Of a stretch of DNA of 64,000 nucleotides, positions 7,823-15,488 are shown one piece after another. The stretch's first letter is position 1. Each line of letters begins with the position of its first letter. Made by a program: the position numbers and the translations under genes. The notes beneath the pieces were generated by a model. It worked only from the letters and a program-made list of their open reading frames with translations. It was not told the origin of the DNA and ran no database searches. This DNA is from an uncultured Clostridia bacterium (GTDB lineage Bacteria > Bacillota > Clostridia > Lachnospirales > CAG-274): assembly GCA_944384195.1 (NCBI GenBank), contig CALWSK010000003.1:138826-202825 (forward strand). The letters are read 5' to 3'.

Positions 7823-8761
7823 TTAAAACATATTTTTCTTAGACATAATTTTTGCAACTAAAAGGCATATGACAACAGATGCAAGCATTATCCAAAAAAA
7901 CGCTCCATCACTACTAGCAAACGGTACTGGAACATTCATACCAAAAAAACTAGATATTATAGTAGGTATAGCCATAATTATAGTTATAGATGTTAATACT
8001 TTCATAACTATATTTAAGTTATTTGATATAATAGATGCAAAAGTATCCATAGTCCCTGCTAATATATCGCTATATATCTTAGCCATTTCTATAGCCTGCT
8101 TATTTTCTATTATAGTATCTTCTAAAAGTTCTCTATCTTCTTCATACTTTTTAATAAAATCATATCTAAGAAGTTTCTCCAAAACTAGCTCATTTCCTTT
8201 AAGAGAAGTAGAAAAATATACTAAACTTTTCTCAAGAGTTAATAGCTGTATAAGCTCTTTATTCTTCATAGACTTATGAAGCTCATTTTCTATAAGAGTG
8301 CTTTGTTTATCTATTCTTTTAAGAAAATATAAGTATAACGAAGCATTTTTATATAAAATTTGTAAAATAAATCTAGCTCTTTTATAAGTAAAAAATGTTT
8401 TGACACGATTTTTTATAAACGGTTCTAGCACAAGAGTTTCACTAAGCGATATAGTTATAATAGCTTTTTCTGTAAAAATTATACCTATAGGCAAAGTTTC
8501 ATAAATGTTAGATTCTCTATCTTTAGATATACAAGGTGTATCTACAAGTATAAGAAGATGATTTTTTTCATTATCCATTTCTATCCTAGAGCGTTCTTCT
8601 TCATCAAGGGCAGAATGTAAATAATCTTTATCTATATCAAGAGCTTTAGCTATATCCGATACTTCCTTAAGCGTAGGGTTAACCATATTGATCCACACAC
8701 CATCTGTTATAGTATCTACTTCTACAAGCTCGTCATCTTTTGAAACATACATTTTTATCAT
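7823..8761 (-). CDS. corA: CorA-family divalent cation transporter
   Basis: CorA proteins are pentameric Mg2+/Co2+ channels. The 312-residue protein has a long soluble cytoplasmic N-terminal domain, two C-terminal membrane helices (about 252-273 and 286-305) and the diagnostic GMN motif at 274-276 in SSFFGMNVPVPF. The ATG at 8761 has no recognisable ribosome site (upstream TTAAGATATATT). Instead a short in-frame ORF with a perfect AAAGGAG site ends 12 nt upstream. A sigma-A-type promoter and a 15-bp palindrome lie further upstream. Metal specificity cannot be told from sequence. Confidence 0.92.
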   Translation of the reverse strand: MIKMYVSKDDELVEVDTITDGVWINMVNPTLKEVSDIAKALDIDKDYLHSALDEEERSRIEMDNEKNHLLILVDTPCISKDRESNIYETLPIGIIFTEKAIITISLSETLVLEPFIKNRVKTFFTYKRARFILQILYKNASLYLYFLKRIDKQSTLIENELHKSMKNKELIQLLTLEKSLVYFSTSLKGNELVLEKLLRYDFIKKYEEDRELLEDTIIENKQAIEMAKIYSDILAGTMDTFASIISNNLNIVMKVLTSITIIMAIPTIISSFFGMNVPVPFASSDGAFFWIMLASVVICLLVAKIMSKKNMF

Positions 8762-8773
8762 AATATATCTTAA

Positions 8774-8830
8774 CTAAAATCTAAATTTTAGCATACTCCT
8801 TTCCGTTTTTATTTTTATAGCTATAAGCAT
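8774..8830 (-). CDS. Leader mini-ORF upstream of corA (18 codons, two internal start sites)
   Basis: The minus strand shows GAAAGGAGTATG at 8830 and again GAAAGGAGTATG at 8794, 36 bases later and in the same frame. The long form reads MLIAIKIKTERSMLKFRF, the short form MLKFRF. The stop is TAG at 8774-8776, 12 nt before the corA ATG and in the corA frame. A similar arrangement precedes nagA. This could be a leader peptide that couples translation to corA by reinitiation. Coding status is unproven; the strong ribosome sites are the evidence. Confidence 0.45.
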   Translation of the reverse strand: MLIAIKIKTERSMLKFRF

Positions 8831-8865
8831 ACTCCTTTCGTTTTTATTATAAAAAATTTATCTCT

Positions 8866-8880
8866 ATCATAACTTATGAT
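8866..8880. promoter_or_regulatory. 7-1-7 palindrome at predicted corA transcription start (operator candidate)
   Basis: ATCATAA C TTATGAT is a perfect 7-1-7 inverted repeat lying just downstream of the predicted -10 box of the corA promoter, where a bound repressor would block transcription. Fur, PerR and Zur sites have this 7-1-7 layout, but the bases do not match a consensus I know well. Confidence 0.45.
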
Positions 8881-8881
8881 T

Positions 8882-8910
8882 ATTTTAATTGATTATTATT
8901 ATTTTTTCAA
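8882..8910 (-). promoter_or_regulatory. Predicted sigma-A promoter of corA
   Basis: On the minus strand TTGAAA, 17 bases, TAAAAT. The -35 box overlaps the last codons of holA, so corA can be transcribed apart from the upstream operon. Confidence 0.55.
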
Positions 8911-9887
8911 GTAGTATATTTTATTATAAAAAGTTCTACCAATAGTATATCTTCTCCCTGTCCTGTTTTTATCTTTATATCTATGTTTAAACATTCGTTT
9001 ATTGCTTCTAATAATATGTTATTTCTAAAATTCTTACTCTGGGCTAAAGCACCTCTTACTATAAACTCTCTAAGCCCAAGCTCTTTAGCTATCTGATTTA
9101 TACTATTTTCTTTAGCTAAATACTTAACTTGTAATATTATCTTTAATTGTCTTGCTATCATATTTAAAATAAGAAATGGAGAAGTTTTATTATTTATTAA
9201 ACTTCTATAAAGCTTTAAGGCTTCTTTCGTATTTTTTTGCCCTATAAAATCTATAAGATTAAATATCTTACTTTCTACAGATTTTGTGCAAATATTATCT
9301 ATACTATCTATAGTTATATCCCTTTCATCTTGATAAGCTATAATTTTATTTGCCTCATTTATAATAAATTCCATATCAGAGCTTATATTTCTTAAAAAAT
9401 AAAGAGCTGTTTTTTGATTTATATTTTTTCCGTTTTTATTAAAGTACTCTTTAATCCAAATTAACATTTTATCTTCTGTTAGGGGTTCTAATTCACATAC
9501 ATAACCTAAAGAAGATATAGTATTAAAAATTTTTTGTCTTTTATCAATCTTCTCTTCTAGTATAACTAATATTGTAGTTTTAGGCATATTCTCAAGATAT
9601 TTATCTAAAATTTCTATATCCTGCTTTTTATTAAATATATTACAATCTTTTAATATAACAAGTCTATAATTAGACATAAAAGTTAAAGTATCGCAAGCTT
9701 CTATAACTTTTGATATATCAAAAGACTTTTCATCAAATTTAGCAAAATTCATCATACTAAAATTATCATCTAAAATAGCAGAAGTTAAGATCTTTTCATA
9801 TTTTTCCTTTAAATAATTTTCTGTTCCAAATATTAAATATATATTAGAAAATCTTTTTATTTTAATATCCATATCTAGTTTATCCAT
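8907..9887 (-). CDS. holA: DNA polymerase III subunit delta
   Basis: HolA is the wrench of the clamp loader that opens the beta sliding clamp. The 326-residue length is normal. The N-terminal region IYLIFGTENYLKEKYEKIL (about 17-35) is the typical delta-subunit opening, followed by an AAA+-like fold without a P-loop (FMSNYRLVILKDC near 70-82; MPKTTILVILEEK near 100) and a helical C-terminal collar domain (NKTSPFLILNMIARQLKIIL near 228). It overlaps the comEC-like gene by 8 bp; the comEC-holA order is common in Firmicutes. Confidence 0.93.
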   Translation of the reverse strand: MDKLDMDIKIKRFSNIYLIFGTENYLKEKYEKILTSAILDDNFSMMNFAKFDEKSFDISKVIEACDTLTFMSNYRLVILKDCNIFNKKQDIEILDKYLENMPKTTILVILEEKIDKRQKIFNTISSLGYVCELEPLTEDKMLIWIKEYFNKNGKNINQKTALYFLRNISSDMEFIINEANKIIAYQDERDITIDSIDNICTKSVESKIFNLIDFIGQKNTKEALKLYRSLINNKTSPFLILNMIARQLKIILQVKYLAKENSINQIAKELGLREFIVRGALAQSKNFRNNILLEAINECLNIDIKIKTGQGEDILLVELFIIKYTT

Positions 9888-11937
9888 ACATACACCTCCT
9901 TATAAAAAATTTATTTTTATAAAAATCTAGCCTTAAGCATTTATTTTGTAAAATATCTAAAACATTTATATCTTTACCATTTGTATTTTTATTTTCTTCA
10001 TATATAAAAGATTTATCACCATATATAAATTTAAACTCTAGTCTAGCTTTATCATTAGAAACTATTTTTTCTCTAGAAGGGCTTAAAACCTCAAATTCAA
10101 AATTTTCTATATTAAATTTATCTCCCTTTTCCAAAACATAAATAGTTATATCTTTTTGTTTTGCAATTTCTACAAGTTTTCTATAATCTTTATTTAGCTC
10201 AAATACACAAGGTATAAATATATTATTAACTCTTATTTTATCCAGCAATAAAAATACATTTTTCATATATTCTTTATTATTTTTTACTAAAAATAAAAAA
10301 TCTATATCTTCAAATCCTCTGCTATTTACATAAGATATAATATTATCTTCAGATATTACACCATTTTCTATAACTAAGCTTGTCCTATTACTAGTCCCTA
10401 CTAAAACATTTCCTCTATCACAATCAAAACTAGTAAGTCTAAATTTTGGAGTAGTTAAAATAGCTAAAATATTACATAATATAAAAATTATTAATCCTAT
10501 ATTTATAAATTTTTTTCTTTTATATATAAGGTGTTTTTCATATATAGAATATCCTATAAAAATAAGCATAACATAAAAACCAAATATAAATATAATACTA
10601 GGTCTTCCTATAAGAATACTGCTTTCAAAAACTTTAGCTACAATCATAAAATATTTTAAAATTATATAAACTAAAGATATTAAAATCTTAGCTAGTCCTA
10701 AACTAAATATACCAACACCTAAACTTAAAAATCCTAAAATTACTACTATGGACATAAACGGCAAAATAATTATGTTAGCTAAAAAATCAAATAAAGTTAT
10801 ATTATAAAAATAATAAGCTGTTATAGGTTTTATAGCTATAGATATAAAAAATGATACTATAAGGCTTTTTAAAATAAAATTTAATTTATATAAAGAACAA
10901 ATTCTTCCTCCCAAAAATGCTATAGAAAATACACATACATAAGAATATAAAAATCCTAAATCAAAAAGGTTATAAGGATTTTTTAATATAAGAATTATAG
11001 CAGATAAACATATCGAGGATATAAAATCTGGCTCTTCATATATTACATAGGAAAACAAAACAATAATGCTCATTATAGTAGCTCTTAATGTAGAAGGACT
11101 AGCTCCTGTAAATATGCAATATAGTATAAGAACTATGCCTGTAACAAATGGTGCAAATTTTTTTGATATAAGAGAAAAAACCTTAGATAAAAATATAGCC
11201 AATATTCCTATATGTAGACCTGATATAGCAAGTATATGATATATTCCAGAATTTTTATATAAATCTTTTATTTGATTATCTAACTCATCTTTTTGCCCTA
11301 AAATCATAGCTTTTAATATACTGCTTTCAGCTTTTGGTAATATATTATCATATATAAGAGCTAGTCTCTCTTTTATATTTTCCATACCATAAATAAACTT
11401 ATTATATCCTATTTTCTTTATATTGGTTGGATATATTTTATAAAATATTCCTTCTGTTTTAAATCTTATATACTCATTATAACTAGCTACATTTTTAGGC
11501 TTTTTAGGAAAATATACTTTTCCCTCTAACTCTATTAAATCTCCATTTTTTAAATCTTTTATATCATTTATGTATACTCCAAATTTTATATTTTTTCTTA
11601 TATTCTTGTCCTTAGTTTTTATAAAATTAGCATCTAAATTAAATTTGTATCCATTAGATTTAGTATTTTCTATTTGGCTTATATATCCTCTTAATTTTAA
11701 ATTTTGCTTTTCATAAAATATAGTCTTACTATTTATACACATAATAAATATACCCAAAAGATAAAAGCAAAATAAAAATAACGGAAATTTTATCTTATAT
11801 CTTTTATAAAAAATATATGAAAATAATAAAGATAATAAAAATAAAACTATGATAAATCCCTTATTATCTATCATAAAATATAAACTATATATACCAAGAC
11901 TTAAAAAAATTAATACAAATATTAAGGGACGTTTCAT
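9880..11937 (-). CDS. comEC: ComEC/Rec2-family DNA-uptake channel protein with degenerate C-terminal domain
   Basis: ComEC forms the inner-membrane channel for single-stranded DNA during transformation. The 685-residue protein has N-terminal membrane helices, an OB-fold-like DUF4131 region (about 75-160), and a polytopic competence domain (about 205-480) with the signature YHILAISGLHIG near 232-243 and ASPSTLRATIMS near 280. The C-terminal region aligns by position with the metallo-beta-lactamase domain of ComEC, but DVGQGDS is replaced by DCDRGNV and the metal motif THxHxDH by VKNNKEYMKN. That domain is probably not a nuclease here. Together with the comEA-like gene upstream it suggests a competence remnant or variant. 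Confidence 0.88.
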   Translation of the reverse strand: MKRPLIFVLIFLSLGIYSLYFMIDNKGFIIVLFLLSLLFSYIFYKRYKIKFPLFLFCFYLLGIFIMCINSKTIFYEKQNLKLRGYISQIENTKSNGYKFNLDANFIKTKDKNIRKNIKFGVYINDIKDLKNGDLIELEGKVYFPKKPKNVASYNEYIRFKTEGIFYKIYPTNIKKIGYNKFIYGMENIKERLALIYDNILPKAESSILKAMILGQKDELDNQIKDLYKNSGIYHILAISGLHIGILAIFLSKVFSLISKKFAPFVTGIVLILYCIFTGASPSTLRATIMSIIVLFSYVIYEEPDFISSICLSAIILILKNPYNLFDLGFLYSYVCVFSIAFLGGRICSLYKLNFILKSLIVSFFISIAIKPITAYYFYNITLFDFLANIIILPFMSIVVILGFLSLGVGIFSLGLAKILISLVYIILKYFMIVAKVFESSILIGRPSIIFIFGFYVMLIFIGYSIYEKHLIYKRKKFINIGLIIFILCNILAILTTPKFRLTSFDCDRGNVLVGTSNRTSLVIENGVISEDNIISYVNSRGFEDIDFLFLVKNNKEYMKNVFLLLDKIRVNNIFIPCVFELNKDYRKLVEIAKQKDITIYVLEKGDKFNIENFEFEVLSPSREKIVSNDKARLEFKFIYGDKSFIYEENKNTNGKDINVLDILQNKCLRLDFYKNKFFIRRCMYG

Positions 11938-11955
11938 AGTTTTTCTCCATAATGT

Positions 11956-12900
11956 TTATTTTTTTATAATTGATATATTTCTTCCAAGAGGCTTACTTAT
12001 ATCAATATTTCCATAATTATTTATTTTTTCACCATCTATAAGAAATTGTACTTTGTTTACAGTATTAAGCTCTGTAAGAGAATTTACTATAGAATATATA
12101 CAAAGAATGTCTATTTCTGCGTTTAAATCTCTTTTTTCTATAAATTCTGAACTTAAATCTAAATAACAAATCTTATCTTCAGTTTTTATATTTCTTATTT
12201 TAGTTTCTGTTGGAATAGTCTTTATATGTGTATCTACACTAGGGCCTTTTATAAGTTCTTCTAATATTTGCTTTTCTAAGCTTTTATTTTGTTTTGCCTC
12301 TATATTTCTATCTTCTTCTTCTAAAAATTTTTGTTTATTTGCAAAATATAAAACAATCTTTTCCTTTTCTATCTTATCTGGTAGTATTATAGGATTTAAT
12401 ATAACATTATTCCTATTAAGATATCCTATAGGCGTATTATCAGAACCTATTAGCTCCTTATCTTCTACAAGAAAATATATATTTTTAATAGATGGTATCT
12501 GTGTCATAGTCCATACAATACCAGCTCTTAATATTATTTTTTCAGAATCTGAAAGTTTATCATATACATTTGAAAAATTAATAGTTAAAATATCTTTTTC
12601 TAGTTTAAAATCTATTATCTGTAAACTTTGTGGAACTATAGGCCTAAGATTTGCAGATTTTGGAAGAGCTTTCATCTCGCTAAATATTTCCTCTATAAAA
12701 TTATCATTTTGTATATTCATCTTTTTTTCTTCAAATTCTAAATTATCATTAGCTTTATCATAATAATATATCTTTATATATTTAAATTTAGAATTTTCTG
12801 TTTTAATACTTTGTCCAATATATATACTAAGAGAGAGCACAATAAAAATACAAAAACAAAAAATTAAACTTATTATTAATACATTTTTTTTATTTTTCAT
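11956..12900 (-). CDS. Membrane-anchored protein with two GerMN domains
   Basis: The 314-residue protein has one N-terminal membrane segment (about 7-29) and two similar extracytoplasmic domains (about 40-175 and 185-310). Each shows the GerMN pattern: L-x-x-G/P-K/S near a loop, then a strand such as DILTINFSNVYD or DKICYLDLSSEF, then a helix ending in TMTQIP or VNSLTELNTV and the strand KVQFLIDGE. Bacillus GerM, a sporulation/germination protein, also has two GerMN domains, and actinobacterial LpqB joins GerMN domains to the MtrAB two-component system. Here the gene follows a sensor kinase by 9 bp, so it may modulate that kinase or act in spore wall assembly. No lipobox is seen. Confidence 0.85.
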   Translation of the reverse strand: MKNKKNVLIISLIFCFCIFIVLSLSIYIGQSIKTENSKFKYIKIYYYDKANDNLEFEEKKMNIQNDNFIEEIFSEMKALPKSANLRPIVPQSLQIIDFKLEKDILTINFSNVYDKLSDSEKIILRAGIVWTMTQIPSIKNIYFLVEDKELIGSDNTPIGYLNRNNVILNPIILPDKIEKEKIVLYFANKQKFLEEEDRNIEAKQNKSLEKQILEELIKGPSVDTHIKTIPTETKIRNIKTEDKICYLDLSSEFIEKRDLNAEIDILCIYSIVNSLTELNTVNKVQFLIDGEKINNYGNIDISKPLGRNISIIKK

Positions 12901-12909
12901 ATATACTCC

Positions 12910-14379
12910 TTAATCTTGTTTTTCTAAAAATTTTATAGGTATACGCACAACAAATGTAGAGCCTTCTTGTTCTTTACTAGATACCTTTATACTCCCTTTA
13001 TGTAAAAGCACAGTAGAATGTGTGATAGATAGCCCAAGTCCACTTCCTCCAGTCTCTCTATCCCTAGTCTTATCCACTCTATAAAATCTATTAAATATTT
13101 TTGTTTGCTCTTCTTCATTTATACCTATACCTGTGTCTGATACTGTTATAAAAGCATTTTGATGGTCAGCATCTAAAAGTACTTTTACCTCTCCTTCATA
13201 TTCTGTATATTTTATAGCATTTTCCACAAGATTAGATATAGCAAGACTTAGTTTCATTTCATCTGCTTCTATAACAACATTTTTAAGATATTCTTTATTA
13301 AGTGATATATGCTTTTGTTCTGCTAAAGGCATTATTCTTTTTATTATATCATCTAACATTTTATTTATATCTGTTTCTGCTATATTAAGCCCCGCTTCTC
13401 TATAATCTAGCTTTACAAGAGCAAGCAAATTATTTACTATCTCTGTCATTCTATCTATCTCTGAATTTATATCTTGTAAAAATTCTATATACATTTCTGA
13501 TGGTATATTCTCTTGCAAAAGAATAGAATCACTAAGCACCTTTATAGAACTAAGCGGAGTTTTTAACTCGTGTGATACATTAGAAACAAATTCTTGTCTT
13601 GATGCGTCTATTTGTTCTAGCTTTTCTGTCATAGAATTAAAAGCTGTACAAAGTTGTGATATCTCACTATTTCCTCTTATTTTAACCCTTTGATTTAATT
13701 GTCCATTAGATATTTCATTCATACTTTTTAATATCTTTTTTATAGGACTTATTATTATTTCAGAAACAAAAAATATAAATATACCTATAATAACACTAAT
13801 AACCATAGTGAGCCAAAACCATTTTTGAGTAATAGTAGCTATTAATGTTTCTGTTTCTTCAAAAGAAGATATTAAAAGAACAACACCTTTTTTATCTGTA
13901 ATATTGTCTTCTATATAGCTAGAAGCATAAATAACACCTTGTTTTTTATAATAATTTGCAACATTTTTGCCATCAAGAGCAGCTAAAACTTCTGGTAATA
14001 AAAATGTCTTTCCTATATCAGTATTATTAGTATCTTTTATTACTATCCCATTATTATCTATAAGCATAACTCTAAAGCTTTGCTCTATGCTCTTTTCGTT
14101 TATTATATCATATATTTTATCTTCATCTTTAAAACCTGGGTTTTCCTGAATAGCTCCTGCTATTTTATTAGCTTGATACAAAAGCTCTCTTTCATCAACA
14201 TTTTTAAAATATGTTTCCATAGTTTTTTTCATAGTATTTGAAAAAAATAAAAGAGGAAAAAAACTAATCATAAAAAAACATATAAAAAGCTTAGCCCTAA
14301 GGCTTTGATACCATTTTACATTCTTATCATTGTAAATAATAACCAACCCCCCATTTTGTATGTAAATATTTAGGTTCAC
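12910..14379 (-). CDS. Two-component sensor histidine kinase
   Basis: The 489-residue kinase has two membrane segments (about 28-48 and 188-208) enclosing an extracellular sensor of about 140 residues, then HAMP (about 207-260), HisKA with phospho-acceptor His270 in FVSNVSHELKTPLSS, and HATPase_c with NLVENAIKYT, DTGIGI and GSGLGLSI. It autophosphorylates and should phosphorylate the regulator encoded just upstream. The longest start is a GTG at 14379, overlapping the regulator gene by 53 bp with a weak ribosome site; a TTG at 14346 is an alternative. Overlap suggests translational coupling. The signal is unknown; the GerMN gene directly downstream may be part of the sensing unit. Confidence 0.9.
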   Translation of the reverse strand: MNLNIYIQNGGLVIIYNDKNVKWYQSLRAKLFICFFMISFFPLLFFSNTMKKTMETYFKNVDERELLYQANKIAGAIQENPGFKDEDKIYDIINEKSIEQSFRVMLIDNNGIVIKDTNNTDIGKTFLLPEVLAALDGKNVANYYKKQGVIYASSYIEDNITDKKGVVLLISSFEETETLIATITQKWFWLTMVISVIIGIFIFFVSEIIISPIKKILKSMNEISNGQLNQRVKIRGNSEISQLCTAFNSMTEKLEQIDASRQEFVSNVSHELKTPLSSIKVLSDSILLQENIPSEMYIEFLQDINSEIDRMTEIVNNLLALVKLDYREAGLNIAETDINKMLDDIIKRIMPLAEQKHISLNKEYLKNVVIEADEMKLSLAISNLVENAIKYTEYEGEVKVLLDADHQNAFITVSDTGIGINEEEQTKIFNRFYRVDKTRDRETGGSGLGLSITHSTVLLHKGSIKVSSKEQEGSTFVVRIPIKFLEKQD

Positions 14380-15016
14380 TAGGACACTCTTCTATTTTTT
14401 CTCTTAACCTACGCACATGTACATCTACACTTCTTGCATCTGAGGGATAACCATATCCCCATATAGTTTTTAATAAATCCTCTCTGCTATATACTTTACC
14501 TATATTTTTCATAAGTAGCTCTAAAAGGTCAAATTCCTTAGCAGTTAAATTTATTTCCTTCTGATTTATAAATGTTCTTCTAGACTCTGTATTTATTTCT
14601 ATTTCTCTAAATTTTATTAAATTTTTATTTTGTGGCAAAGTTTCAACTTTTTTTACACTCCTTCTTAATATAGCTTTTATACGAGCTTTTAACTCTAATA
14701 TATTAAAAGGCTTTGTTATATAATCATCTGCTCCATATTCAAGCCCCATTATTTTATCCATATCTTCTCCTTTTGCCGTTACCATAATAATAGGAACATT
14801 TGAAAATTCTCTTATCATCTGACAAGCACTAAGCCCATCTATCTTAGGAAGCATAACATCTAAAAGAATTAAGCTATATTCTTTTTCCTTAGCAAGCCTA
14901 AGAGCTTCTTCTCCATCATAAGCCACATCAACAATCATTCCTTCTTGTTCTAAGCTAAATTTTATACCCTTAACTATAAGCTTTTCATCATCTACAACTA
15001 AAATATTTCTGTCCAT
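14327..15016 (-). CDS. OmpR/PhoB-family response regulator
   Basis: I choose the ATG at 15016 (229 residues), 7 bases after AAAGGAG, over an upstream ATG at 15034. The receiver domain (1 to about 120) has the acidic pair VVDDE at 7-11, phospho-acceptor Asp53 in LILLDVMLP, Thr in MVTAKG and Lys in DDYITKPF. The C-terminal winged helix (about 130-229) has the OmpR-type recognition region SVDVHVRRLREKIEE and the wing GVGYYL. It pairs with the overlapping kinase gene. Target genes are not evident. It lies in one transcription unit with comEA-like, GerMN, comEC-like and holA genes. Confidence 0.93.
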   Translation of the reverse strand: MDRNILVVDDEKLIVKGIKFSLEQEGMIVDVAYDGEEALRLAKEKEYSLILLDVMLPKIDGLSACQMIREFSNVPIIMVTAKGEDMDKIMGLEYGADDYITKPFNILELKARIKAILRRSVKKVETLPQNKNLIKFREIEINTESRRTFINQKEINLTAKEFDLLELLMKNIGKVYSREDLLKTIWGYGYPSDARSVDVHVRRLREKIEECPSEPKYLHTKWGVGYYLQ

Positions 15017-15030
15017 TTTTTTCTCCTTTA

Positions 15031-15387
15031 TCAATTTATAGTTATTAAATTTTTTATTTTCTCATAGGTCTTTTCACCTATTCGTTTTACTTTTTTTATA
15101 TCTTCTATAGATTTAAATTTTGAGATATTCTCTCGATAATATATAATATCTTTTGCTATAGTTTCTCCTATAAATGGTAGTGTTTTTAATATTTCTTTAT
15201 CTGCCTCATTTATATTTATGAGGTTATTTTCATCAAGACCTTTTAAATTTATAACCTTTGTTTTTTCTATTGTATTTAAAGACTGAAAATTATATAAATC
15301 TTCTTTAGAATTTTTAATAGTTTGTATATAAATATATGTAGTACAAATAGCTATTATAGTTAGATATAAAGTTAGTTTATATTTCAT
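15031..15387 (-). CDS. comEA: ComEA-like helix-hairpin-helix protein
   Basis: The start is put at the ATG at 15387, which has GGAG 7 bases upstream, giving 118 residues. There is one N-terminal membrane segment (about 5-22), a short linker, and a tandem helix-hairpin-helix domain (about 57-118) reading ININEADKEILKTLPFIGE and IKKVKRIGEKTYEKI. ComEA binds incoming double-stranded DNA outside the membrane. It is shorter than Bacillus ComEA, having no SLBB-type domain before the HhH region, so it may be a minimal DNA receptor. It seems to head the operon that ends with comEC-like and holA. Confidence 0.8.
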   Translation of the reverse strand: MKYKLTLYLTIIAICTTYIYIQTIKNSKEDLYNFQSLNTIEKTKVINLKGLDENNLININEADKEILKTLPFIGETIAKDIIYYRENISKFKSIEDIKKVKRIGEKTYEKIKNLITIN

Positions 15388-15415
15388 AAAATTCTCCATA
15401 TATTAACATAAAATA

Positions 15416-15444
15416 TTGAATTTTAAAAAAAAATATTGTATAAT
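15416..15444 (+). promoter_or_regulatory. Predicted sigma-A promoter of the D,D-carboxypeptidase gene
   Basis: TTGAAT, 17 bases, TATAAT, with the start codon of the gene 45 bases downstream. Confidence 0.7.
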
Positions 15445-15488
15445 AAAAAAATGTGATTTTAATATTTGCTATAGAAAGGATAAATAAT

